From positions 62,001 through 126,000 of the forward strand of contig DRQG01000034.1 of assembly GCA_011369465.1 (NCBI GenBank): a stretch of DNA of 64,000 bases, in the 5' to 3' direction. Within the stretch, counting starts at the first letter, position 1, and each line of letters opens with the position of its first letter. This DNA is from Caldithrix abyssi. GTDB lineage: Bacteria; Calditrichota; Calditrichia; Calditrichales; Calditrichaceae. A program made the translations under genes and the position numbers. Below are positions 44,654 through 54,200 of this stretch, in pieces. A model generated the notes under the pieces. That model searched no databases. It had not been told where the DNA came from and saw only the letters and a program-made list of their open reading frames with translations.

Positions 44654-45544
44654 ATGGATTCTGTTGTCGAATGTAAAAATCTGACTCATTACTATGGTAA
44701 AAAACTCGTTTACGAAAATATGAGTTTCAACATCCGTCAGGGTCGTGTTTTCGGATTATTGGGAAAAAACGGCACCGGCAAAACAACAACCATAAATATT
44801 CTCAACGGTTATTTGAGGCCGGCATCCGGCCAGTGCCTTATTTTTGGAGAGGATTCGCAGCACATTACTCCGGATACCAAACGGCGCATTGGTTTCCTGA
44901 TGGAAGGCCATATCCAATACAGTTTTATGAATATTCACCAGATAGAAAAATTCTATTCCGTTTTTTATCCGCGCTGGAAAAAAGAGATTTATTACGAGTT
45001 GATGGATAAGCTTGAGGTGGAGCCCAATCAAAAAATCAGTACCATGTCCTGCGGACAGCGCTCTCAGGTGGCTTTGGGGCTTATTCTGGCCCAGGACCCG
45101 GACTTGATGATTTTAGATGATTATTCCATGGGCCTGGATGCAGGATACCGGCGCTTGTTTTTGGATTATCTTAGCGAATATGTGCGTGCCGAAAACAAAA
45201 CCATTTTTATCACCTCCCATATAATTCAGGACCTGGAAGACTTTGTGGAAGACATCGTCATTTTGGATTATAAAGGCGTGCTGCTTAAAAGTACGGTGGA
45301 AGAATTTAAAAAAACGTTTAAACAATATCGCTTTACGGTGGATAACCCCAAAAACTTACATCTTGAAAAAGATGAAGTAATCAGCAATGTGGAAATAATT
45401 AAAAACCATGTTACTCTGTATTCATTTAGAGATCAAAGCGAAGTGCAGAATTATTTACAAATGAAGAAAATCGATTTCCATGATTTTAAACCCGTCCCGA
45501 TGTCCCTTGAGGATGCCTTTATCGGACTTACCGGAAAGTATTAG
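44654..45544 (+). CDS. ABC-2 type transporter ATP-binding protein with variant Walker B
   Basis: The 296-residue ATPase has Walker A GKNGTGKTT (37-45), signature MSCGQRSQVALG (in place of LSGGQ) and Walker B LMILDDYSMGLD, where the catalytic Glu after the Asp is itself Asp (Asp155-Asp156) and the usual EPT is DYS. The switch region is ITSHIIQDLED. It is like the YtrB/YxlF class of ABC-2 ATPases but with these variant residues, which I recall in the DUF4857-associated subgroup. The downstream permease starts 9 bases after its stop, so it forms an operon. Confidence 0.9.
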   Translation: MDSVVECKNLTHYYGKKLVYENMSFNIRQGRVFGLLGKNGTGKTTTINILNGYLRPASGQCLIFGEDSQHITPDTKRRIGFLMEGHIQYSFMNIHQIEKFYSVFYPRWKKEIYYELMDKLEVEPNQKISTMSCGQRSQVALGLILAQDPDLMILDDYSMGLDAGYRRLFLDYLSEYVRAENKTIFITSHIIQDLEDFVEDIVILDYKGVLLKSTVEEFKKTFKQYRFTVDNPKNLHLEKDEVISNVEIIKNHVTLYSFRDQSEVQNYLQMKKIDFHDFKPVPMSLEDAFIGLTGKY

Positions 45545-45552
45545 GAGAACTC

Positions 45553-46221
45553 ATGTATCTGGCAATTTTTTATAAGGAATGGATAAAACTTCGCTCCGCC
45601 TCCCTGGTGCTTTTGATTATCAGTGTGCTGTTTATTGTTCAGATCTGGCTTACCGCTTCCTACAATATGCGGATCAACGGCGGAGAGATATACTGGTATT
45701 ATGTAATTTACAGGAACGATCTTTTTTATAATTCTTTGTTTTTTTTACCCTTGATTATTGGCGCTGTAGTTGTGACGGTACAATTCACTCCCGAAATGTC
45801 CGCCGATCGTCTAAAATTGACCCTTCACCTTCCGGCCAGTGACACCTTTATCCTTCTCTCTACGGTCTCGGTTGGAACAATATTTATTTGTATCTTATAT
45901 TTTGTCATTTTAGCCGGATTGTTTCTGGTGATCATGATGTATTTTCCTATTCAAATTTTTATAAGCGCCTTATTGACCATACTGCCAAAATTACTGGCCG
46001 GACTGGCGCTTTACTGGGCCGGGGCAATGATTTTCATCGAAAGCAATTGGGTGAAGCGCATACTCTTAACCGTTGCTTCCCTGATTTTCATTCAAGCCCT
46101 GTATATTAGTAATTTCATAGAGGCCTATACCCGAATGCTGCCGGGTATTTTCGTAATCAGTTTGGTTTTTAGCATCTCTGTTTTAATTTCCGGCCACCGT
46201 TACAGAAGAGGAGCCCGTTAA
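45553..46221 (+). CDS. ABC-2 type transporter permease
   Basis: The 222-residue protein has six transmembrane helices by eye and short loops, the size of an ABC-2 half-permease. It has GGAGAAC just before its ATG. It follows the ATPase by 9 bases and overlaps the DUF4857 gene by one base (TAATG). Transported substrate unknown; ABC-2 proteins usually export. Confidence 0.88.
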   Translation: MYLAIFYKEWIKLRSASLVLLIISVLFIVQIWLTASYNMRINGGEIYWYYVIYRNDLFYNSLFFLPLIIGAVVVTVQFTPEMSADRLKLTLHLPASDTFILLSTVSVGTIFICILYFVILAGLFLVIMMYFPIQIFISALLTILPKLLAGLALYWAGAMIFIESNWVKRILLTVASLIFIQALYISNFIEAYTRMLPGIFVISLVFSISVLISGHRYRRGAR

Positions 46222-47450
46222 TGCTTCAGAGAATAAGTCGTTTGGGAATGATTTTGTTAGTCATTTTTCTCAGTTCCGTTTTTCTTCCTAAGATATACTG
46301 GCTCATTTTTGGTACACGTATCATTCCGTCACGGGTCTATTACAGCCCCGTTACAAATGATTTTATGATAGGTAAAATGGGCAATAAAAAATTTTATTGG
46401 GAAGATCAGTACGGAAAACGCTATACACGCCAGGAGGGCGATTCGCTTTTGCCCTTGCAAAACTATCGCGTTTTAGCCGCCAAAGGCAAGCTTCCGGACT
46501 CGTTGCGCGGAATAAAGCTGGATATTGAAGAAATTCGACGAAATAATATAAATTTGCGTGTGAAACCGTATTATCTGGACAGCCCGTCCATCCCCCTCTA
46601 TCCTCTCTTTGAATCGAAACCACCGCGGTTTAAACTGGAGATCCCTGAATATTATTTCAGGATTAAGGAGGGGATCGAATTCATATCGGCCACCACTAAC
46701 CAGGTAAATGATTCTCTTTCTGCTATTTATAACATGGCTCTAAAAGAAGCCGGTTTTCGGTTTCCGGCCCGTAAGGTTTTCGGCAACCCCACAACACGCA
46801 AGCCTTTTGATGAAGGCTATTTTATTATTGACAACGCCAATCAGATTTTTCATCTTAAACGCATCCATGACCGGCCTTTTTGCGCCAACCTTCATCTGCC
46901 AGCATCGGTAATTCCGGAGTGGATCATAGTAAAAGAAATGAGCCTAAAAGAATTTTACGGCCTGCTCATCACCCGTGATAACCGACTTTATTTTATTTTG
47001 TATGATCATTACAAGCTTCAACCTTTACCGGTGCCAAACTTTGATCCATTGAATGATGTATTGGAATTTAACGGAAATCTATTTTTCCGCACTTTCAATG
47101 TGATCTCCGGAACGGAAAATCATTCCTTTGTTACTAACAGAGCCTACGCTTTGATAGACACTCTGCGAATCAGCTGGACCGGGCAGGCAGATACACCTGC
47201 CGGTAAGGCGGCGGCCTATATATTTCCTTTCTCGCTGCGGTTTGCCGATAGTTCTTCCATGTATATGGATTTCTATTTTACCGAATATAATGTTAAAAGT
47301 CTTATTGCCTGTTTATTCTTTTTTATTTTAACGCTTACTATGATGCGAAGAAAATTTAATCGAGTAAAGCCTATTTCCGTTTTAGCACTCGTTTTTGGCA
47401 TGTATGGATTCATTGCTTTAACCATGTTTAATTTAGGACAAGATGAATAG
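46221..47450 (+). CDS. DUF4857-family membrane-anchored protein
   Basis: The 409-residue protein has an N-terminal membrane helix (about 9-28), a long extracytoplasmic domain and two C-terminal helices (about 360-405). Conserved features include LPLQNYRVLAAKGKLPDSLRG and FPARKVFGNPTTRKPFDEGYFIID, characteristic of DUF4857, a family I recall beside ABC-2 transporters in Bacteroidota. The function is unknown. Start codon overlaps the permease stop (TAATG), so it is a subunit or accessory of that transporter. Confidence 0.8.
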   Translation: MLQRISRLGMILLVIFLSSVFLPKIYWLIFGTRIIPSRVYYSPVTNDFMIGKMGNKKFYWEDQYGKRYTRQEGDSLLPLQNYRVLAAKGKLPDSLRGIKLDIEEIRRNNINLRVKPYYLDSPSIPLYPLFESKPPRFKLEIPEYYFRIKEGIEFISATTNQVNDSLSAIYNMALKEAGFRFPARKVFGNPTTRKPFDEGYFIIDNANQIFHLKRIHDRPFCANLHLPASVIPEWIIVKEMSLKEFYGLLITRDNRLYFILYDHYKLQPLPVPNFDPLNDVLEFNGNLFFRTFNVISGTENHSFVTNRAYALIDTLRISWTGQADTPAGKAAAYIFPFSLRFADSSSMYMDFYFTEYNVKSLIACLFFFILTLTMMRRKFNRVKPISVLALVFGMYGFIALTMFNLGQDE

Positions 47451-47493
47451 ACCCAAGAAATGAATCTCACCAAATATTTATCGGAGACTACGC

Positions 47494-49419
47494 ATGGCTG
47501 CTAAAAAGAAAAACTACTACCGTATCATTCTTCAAACTTCCGTTTTTTTGCTGCTGGCATATATGATTACCCGCCTTTTTGTTGATGGCACCTATTTTGC
47601 CGATTTTGAAGCCTATTGTCCCTTTGGAGGTATGCTGGCCCTTACAAGTTTTTTGGAAAACAATTCCCTGGCTTGCAGCATGACCGAAAACCAAATTTTT
47701 ATGGGCATCGCTTTGGCGCTTGGGGTGGTTGCTGTTGGCAAGCTGTTTTGCAGCTTTATTTGCCCCATAGGCACTTTTACCGAATGGTTAGGTAAAATAG
47801 GCGACCGTTTTAAAGTGCGCTATACCCTTAAAGGACTGACTGACCGAAGTTTGCGTATCCTGAAATACGGTTTATTGTTTATTACCATTTATTATACGGT
47901 GGGCAGCAGCGAATTATTCTGCAAAGAGTACGACCCGTATTATGCCGCTTTTACAGGTTTTGGCCATGATGTTGTTTTTTGGATGGCAATAATAACGCTT
48001 TCGATAACCATGCTCGGATCCATTTTTATACGACAATTCTGGTGTAAATATCTTTGCCCGCTGGGAGCGGTTACCAATATTTTCGCCTTTATCCCCATGT
48101 TTGCCGGGGTGCTGATTATTTATCTTATTTTATTGAAAACAGGCCTGGAAATAAGTTGGGTTTGGCCGCTGGCAGCTGTTTCCGTTTTTGGTTTTCTGCT
48201 GGAAACAACCCGCCTGCGTACCTGGCTTTTCCCGCCTTTTAAAATTACCCGCAGCGTACACAGCTGTACAGATTGTAAACTGTGTGACAAACAATGCCCT
48301 ATGGGTATTCAGATTTCGTCCTACGAAGTGGTAGATCACATCGACTGCCATCTTTGCGGTGATTGTCTGTATGCCTGTCCTGTCAACGAGACAATTCAGA
48401 TCAATAAAAAGGAAAGGCGTTGGCTGCCGGCCACGGCCACTCTGTCTTTAGTGGTTTTGGGCCTGCTTCTGGCCTTGAATATTGAGTTGCCCACCATTAA
48501 TCTGCGCTGGGGCAACGATATGCAAATGCAGACGGCCGGCATCTTCAGTAAATCCGGTTTAAAAAATGTAAAATGTTACGGCAGCGCCATCTCGTTTGCC
48601 AGCAAAATGAAACGTGTTCCCGGTGTTCTGGGGGTGGAAGCCTATGTGAAGTCGCATACGGTAAAAATTTTCTATGATCCGGATCGCATAGACGAGAGAG
48701 GACTTAAACGTGCTATATTTACCCCCAGCCGCACGCTGCTAAAATCACCGCCTCCGCGAGCGCAAATCAGCGCCATTCGCCTGAAAATAGATCATCTGTT
48801 CGATACGTACGATACGTACTACCTCACCCAGCTTTTAAAACAAAGTAACGGTATCTGGGGATTCCAGACACAGTACGGAGAGCCGGTGGAAGCGATAATT
48901 TATTATGATCCGGCTAAATTATCGACCGACCGCATAAAGGCGATTATTCAGAGTCCTGAAGTTACTTATAAAACAAGGAATGGAAGCGTAACACAGGAAC
49001 TGGATTTCTCTGTAGCTGAAATGGATGACACCATGCATCCGGTTGAACGTGACGATTTTATCCGAAAAATGTTTTCTCCGTTTAACCTGCCGTTTAATGA
49101 CTATAAAAAATATACTGCGGAACAGCTGGAAGTATATCAGGTACCGTTTAAACAGGCCATGAACCCGCGCTATCGCCGGGAGTTTCAATTTCTGGCTGCG
49201 CATCTTTCGCTGGATAGCTCAATCGTGCGTTTTGAAACAACCTATACCGACCAACCTTACGCGCGAATTTATTATGTGAAGAGCCGTATAACAGAAGATC
49301 AAATTTGGCAAATGCTAAAGCAGGACACTCTGCATTTTATGTATCGGGGCGGTAAGATGGGAAGTAAAAAGAATGTGTTTCATTTTAACGAAAAAGGAAT
49401 GGTTTTAAGTAGGAAATAA
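47494..49419 (+). CDS. NapH/NosR-like membrane polyferredoxin with degenerate HMA-like repeats
   Basis: The 641-residue protein has about six membrane helices (1-240) containing CxxxCP motifs (Cys86/Cys90 and Cys184/Cys188), then two [4Fe-4S] ferredoxin motifs (Cys258, 261, 264, 268 and Cys285, 288, 291, 295), another helix (about 310-330) and a C-terminal extracytoplasmic part. That part contains three HMA-like modules by pattern (about 345-416, 425-490, 565-620; for example PGVLGVEAYVKSHTVKIFYDP) that lack the CxxC metal site; only the first keeps one Cys (Cys361). By family it moves electrons across the membrane; the metal-chaperone-like fold with lost ligands suggests protein binding or a structural role. 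It follows DUF4857 by 43 bases. Confidence 0.88.
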   Translation: MAAKKKNYYRIILQTSVFLLLAYMITRLFVDGTYFADFEAYCPFGGMLALTSFLENNSLACSMTENQIFMGIALALGVVAVGKLFCSFICPIGTFTEWLGKIGDRFKVRYTLKGLTDRSLRILKYGLLFITIYYTVGSSELFCKEYDPYYAAFTGFGHDVVFWMAIITLSITMLGSIFIRQFWCKYLCPLGAVTNIFAFIPMFAGVLIIYLILLKTGLEISWVWPLAAVSVFGFLLETTRLRTWLFPPFKITRSVHSCTDCKLCDKQCPMGIQISSYEVVDHIDCHLCGDCLYACPVNETIQINKKERRWLPATATLSLVVLGLLLALNIELPTINLRWGNDMQMQTAGIFSKSGLKNVKCYGSAISFASKMKRVPGVLGVEAYVKSHTVKIFYDPDRIDERGLKRAIFTPSRTLLKSPPPRAQISAIRLKIDHLFDTYDTYYLTQLLKQSNGIWGFQTQYGEPVEAIIYYDPAKLSTDRIKAIIQSPEVTYKTRNGSVTQELDFSVAEMDDTMHPVERDDFIRKMFSPFNLPFNDYKKYTAEQLEVYQVPFKQAMNPRYRREFQFLAAHLSLDSSIVRFETTYTDQPYARIYYVKSRITEDQIWQMLKQDTLHFMYRGGKMGSKKNVFHFNEKGMVLSRK

Positions 49420-49445
49420 ATTCACGGAATAAATATTTCTTCGAT

Positions 49446-49733
49446 TTATATTAATAGAATAAGGCTTATAATTATTTCGCCGGTAATACCCAATATAAAA
49501 AACATTATCCAACCGATGATACGTTGGCGTTTTATTTTAAAGACAGCCAAAGGAGCAGTCAACAGCCCCCAAAAAAAGCCCCAAAAAAAGCCTTTGAGCA
49601 ACTCAATCAACCAAATTTTGCTGAAAGGCGGGGCATCGATTACAAAGCTCATCAGAATGCCGCCTAAAAAAGTAGCAAAAAATAAGGCCAAACCGACAAA
49701 AAGAATTTGTAAAAGTGTATTTGTTGGTTTCAT
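49446..49733 (-). CDS. Small hydrophobic membrane protein
   Basis: The start is ATG 49733; a TTG at 49784 would add 17 residues with no ribosome site. The 95-residue product has three hydrophobic segments with small charged loops and the Gly/Trp/Phe-rich LKGFFWGFFWGLLTAP stretch. I do not recognise it. It faces away from the polyferredoxin gene and is probably a separate transcript. Real coding is likely because the hydrophobicity is regular, but no homology evidence is available here. Confidence 0.5.
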   Translation of the reverse strand: MKPTNTLLQILFVGLALFFATFLGGILMSFVIDAPPFSKIWLIELLKGFFWGFFWGLLTAPLAVFKIKRQRIIGWIMFFILGITGEIIISLILLI

Positions 49734-49908
49734 ATGTTTTTCACTTTTTGAATCAAAAATGGTAGTTTTTTTATATAACTCCAAGGTGACTAAATAAAAC
49801 AGCCTGGTTTGGAAAGCACCAATGTTTTTTGTTATATTTCAGTATCGATATAATGACCCGTTTTTTTAGTTAAAAAACGAATAAACCGAATAATCAGCGG
49901 GATAACCC

Positions 49909-51096
49909 ATGAAATTGTTCTCTTTTTTTATATACTTCTTAATCAGTATCGGCTTTGCCCATGGCCAATCTTTGCCATCAGCCACTCCCCAAGAAATGGG
50001 GATGAATGCCGATAAACTGGCACAGGTGGATCAGGTAATTGAGGAGGCGATCGACAATAAAGATATCCCCGGAGCCGTGCTTTTAATAACCCGCCATAAC
50101 CGCACAGTGTATCGGAAAGCATACGGATATAGTCAACTATTTCCTCAGAAAAGAAAAATGGAAGTTACAGATGTATTTGATCTGGCTTCCATTACCAAAC
50201 CTGTTGCAACCGCCACCTCTCTGATGATTTTACTGGAACAAGGAAAAATTCGTTTACTGGACAAAGTAAACCACTATATTCCCTCATTTGCGCCCTGGAT
50301 CGACAAATCTACGAAAGAAAAATCCGATATCCGTATTATTCATCTTCTTACGCACACTTCGGGATTACCGCCATACGCGCCGGTAGATTCATTGAAAAAG
50401 CGGTATGGAAGCCCGGCTCCCGATTCGCTCATTCATTATATCGCCACGGTAGAACGCCATCATGCACCGGGTACCTATTTTAAATATAGCTGTTTAAACT
50501 TTATTACACTCCAGCACATAATTGAAAAATTAAGCGGACAAACTTTACAGGAATTTAGCCACCAAAATATTTTTAAACCGCTGGGTATGACGCATACTAC
50601 TTACCGGCCTTCTTCCGCATCTTCCTGCGTACCCACGGAGCTGCTGGAAGACGGAACACTTTTGCAAGGCACGGTTCACGATCCGTTAGCGCGGGTAATG
50701 ATGGGTTGTATTTCCGGAAATGCCGGTCTTTATTCTACCGCAGATGACCTGGCTATCTTTGCGGCAATGATGTTAAACAATGGACAGTTTAACAACCGAC
50801 GTATTTTAAGTGCCGCTTCCGTACGGACGATGACAACTTTACCATCAGGTTACGAAAAATTCGGACGCGGACTCGGATGGGATTTAAACTCGGCCTATAG
50901 TTCCAATCAGGGTGATTTATTCGGTCCCCAAACCTATGGGCATACCGGCTACACCGGCACTTCATTGGTCATCGATCCCCAAACCCGTACCGTGGTTATT
51001 TTGCTGACCAACCGCGTCCATCCGCATGACAACGGCAGCGTGGTACGTTTACGCAGCCTGGTTGCCAATGTGGTTGCCGCATCAATCCAGGATTGA
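49909..51096 (+). CDS. Serine hydrolase of the beta-lactamase/esterase family
   Basis: The 395-residue protein has a signal peptide (about 1-19) and a class C beta-lactamase-like domain: SxxK at Ser94-Lys97 in LASITKPVA, HTGYTGTS (third motif) and the HTSGLPPYAP stretch. The second motif is Tyr193-Ser194-Cys195 (FKYSCLNF) where many relatives have YxN, so an Asn is missing. Such enzymes are esterases, D,D-peptidases or lactonases; the substrate is not determined. It acts in the periplasm and is transcribed alone. Confidence 0.88.
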   Translation: MKLFSFFIYFLISIGFAHGQSLPSATPQEMGMNADKLAQVDQVIEEAIDNKDIPGAVLLITRHNRTVYRKAYGYSQLFPQKRKMEVTDVFDLASITKPVATATSLMILLEQGKIRLLDKVNHYIPSFAPWIDKSTKEKSDIRIIHLLTHTSGLPPYAPVDSLKKRYGSPAPDSLIHYIATVERHHAPGTYFKYSCLNFITLQHIIEKLSGQTLQEFSHQNIFKPLGMTHTTYRPSSASSCVPTELLEDGTLLQGTVHDPLARVMMGCISGNAGLYSTADDLAIFAAMMLNNGQFNNRRILSAASVRTMTTLPSGYEKFGRGLGWDLNSAYSSNQGDLFGPQTYGHTGYTGTSLVIDPQTRTVVILLTNRVHPHDNGSVVRLRSLVANVVAASIQD

Positions 51097-51254
51097 CAAG
51101 AAACCATCCTTTAAATAAAGATCAGTTCTTTTTCGTCGAAAATATTTTTTAGTTGTCTAACAAAATTTTTTAAGGATGTTCCTCAGTAGATTGGCAAACT
51201 GGGAATAAAATAACTGGCATCCTGAGAGATAATTATTTAGCTATTCTATCAAAT

Positions 51255-54200
51255 ATGTCAAAAAGACTTATCTTTTTACTTCAAATTGTTGTTTATTGTT
51301 TATTCTTCCTTCATACGGTAAGCAGTAAAGAAACAAGCATCCGTTTTGACCATCTCTCCACAGAAGACGGTCTTTCTTCATCAACCGTGTTTTCCATTGT
51401 TCAGGATCAGCAGGGATTTTTATGGTTTGGCACCATGCATGGATTGCATAAATACGATGGTTACCATATTGAAGTCTTTAAAAATGATCCGAATGATTCC
51501 AGCAGCGTTTCCAACAACAACTCCGGCAACCTCTTCGTGGATAGTAAAGGATTTCTCTGGATAGGCACATGGGGCGATGGATTGGATAAATTTGATCCCG
51601 TAAGCGGCAAAAAAATAAAACAGTATTTTCATGGAGCGCAAGATACCAATACGATCAGTGGAAATCGAGTCCAGTCCCTTTTTGAGGACAGCCAGGGGTA
51701 TTTATGGTTCGGTACTTATAAGGACGGGTTGAATCGTTTTAATCCGCAAAGCGGAAAATTTATTCATTTTAAGCATCAGGCCGGTGATCCCTCTTCGCTT
51801 AGCAATAACAGGATCTGGTCAATTAATGAAGATCAGCATGGCCGTATCTGGTTGGCAACCTCCAACGGGGTTAATGTTTATACACCGGGAAGCGACGGGT
51901 TTAAACAGTTTTTCCACCAACCCAATAATCCGGAATCGCTTAGCAGTAACTGGAGTCGGGTTGTGTACATCGATATGTATGGCGGAATATGGATAGGCAC
52001 ACAGAATGGCCTGAACAGGTACCATCCGGATACCGACACCTTCACGCGCTATCTTTACAAGCCCGATGCCAAAAACCAATATGGATGGTTTACCATAAAT
52101 TCTGTTTTAAGAAGCAAAACCTGCGGTGACTCGATCCTTTGGGTAGGCACCACGAGGGGATTTATTCGTCTTAATGTGAAAACAGGAAATTTTATTCGTT
52201 ACCAATATAACAAAATCGATCCCAACAGCCTTAGCGCAAATGATGTTCGTGATTTATACGAAGATAAATCCGGTATTATCTGGATAGCAACACGCGGTGG
52301 CGGTGTAAATAAATTTTATCCCACCCCCCAAAGTTTTAACCACTATGCACCCGATGTAAATAATCCGAACAGTCTGAGCAGCAGCCGGGTATGGGCTATT
52401 CAACCCGATTATGCTAAAAGGGGGGAAGAAATTGTCTGGATAGGAACCGATTACGGGCTGAATCGTTGGGATAAAACCACAAATACATTTAAACATTATT
52501 TCAACAATCCGAATGATCCTCACAGTATAAGTAACAATGAAATTTGGAGTATTTATAGGGATGAGCAGGGCACTATCTGGCTGGGCAGCCGATCTGGGTT
52601 AGACAGATACAATCGCAAAAGCGATTCCTTTACCCGTTTTGATCTGCGTAGCAAAGATGCCAGTAAACATTTAGGCGGAATATCTTCCATAAACAAGGTC
52701 AAAAGCCGGCCCGGATATTTATGGCTCACAGATTATAGCCGGGGACTATTTGTTTTTAACCCGGAAACGAATGAATTAAAACAATACCTGAACGATCCGA
52801 AAGATTCTTCCAGTATAAGCCATTCCGAAGTCTGGTGTGTTTACGAAGACGGCCATGGTAACGTTTGGATAGGCACCGGCGACGGATTAAACCTGATGGA
52901 TATACCCACCGGAACGTTTAAACGCATACCGGCTATGAGTGCAGGACAGCAGAACCACTTCCGCGTATATGCCATACATGAGGATAAAAACCATTATTTA
53001 TGGTTAGCAACTGATAACGGACTCTGGCGTTTTCATATAAAAACAAAACAATTTTTACAGTTCAGCGAAAAAGACGGTCTGCCCGATCAGCGTATTGTTG
53101 GTATTCTGGAGGACAGCGCTCATAATTTATGGCTGAGTACCAATAAAGGACTCTGTCGGTTTAACCCTGAAACATTTCAGTCTAAAATATATGGCACGCA
53201 GCATGGTCTGCAGAGCAACGAATTTTTGCCTGGCGCATATCGTAAATCGCCCAAAGGAGAATTTTTCTTTGGGGGAGTAAACGGGTTTAATATTTTCTTC
53301 CCGGATAAGCTATCGGAAAACAGGCATCCGCCTGAGGTCTTTATCACGGATCTGAAAATATTTAACCAATCTGTCAGGCCTTCCAAAAATAAAAACGGAA
53401 TTCTAAGAAAACCCCTTTCGGTTACCCGATTCCTGGAGCTTCCTTCCCGATACAATGTATTCTCGCTTGAATTTGTAGCGCTTGACTTCGTGGCTCCTAA
53501 GTATAACCGGTATGCCTATATGCTGGAAGGATTTGATCCGGATTGGATTTATACAGATGCTACACGGCGGTACGTTACCTATACAAATCTTGATCCGGGA
53601 GAATACACATTCAGGGTAAAGGCCAGCAATAGTGATCAAATCTGGAATGAAGCAGGCGCAGTATTAGGTATTGTTATAACGCCGCCCTTCTGGAAGACCT
53701 GGTGGTTTCGGATAACGGGTATTTTGTTTGCTGTGCTTGTCGGCTATGTTCTTTATTCAACACGGATAAAATACATTAAGAATCAAAAAGCTCTGCTCAA
53801 AGATTTGGTTGAAAAACGTACCAGCGCCCTTCAAAGTGAAATTCAGGAACATAAAAAAACCGAAAAGCAATTGCAGGAAGCTATTCAGGTTGCCTCAGAA
53901 GCCAATATGTTAAAAAGTCAATTTTTGGCCAATATGAGTCATGAAATCCGCACGCCTATGAACGGGGTCATCGGTATGATCCATCTTTTAAAGGAGTCGG
54001 GACTAAATCAGGAACAGAAGGAGTATGTATCTCTTCTAAACAGAAGTGCTAATTTTCTAATGGAAATTATCAATGACATTCTGGATTTCTCTAAAATAGA
54101 AGCCGGGGGAATGGAGCTGGAAAATATTGATTTTAAACTGGGTGAGACCATAGAAAATATTTGTGAACTGGCGGCCATAAAGGCTTCCGAAAAAAAATTA

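Noticed and set aside
49734-49784. N-terminal extension of the small membrane protein from a TTG at 49784
   Set aside because: No ribosome site, and the added residues are charged and unlike a signal segment.
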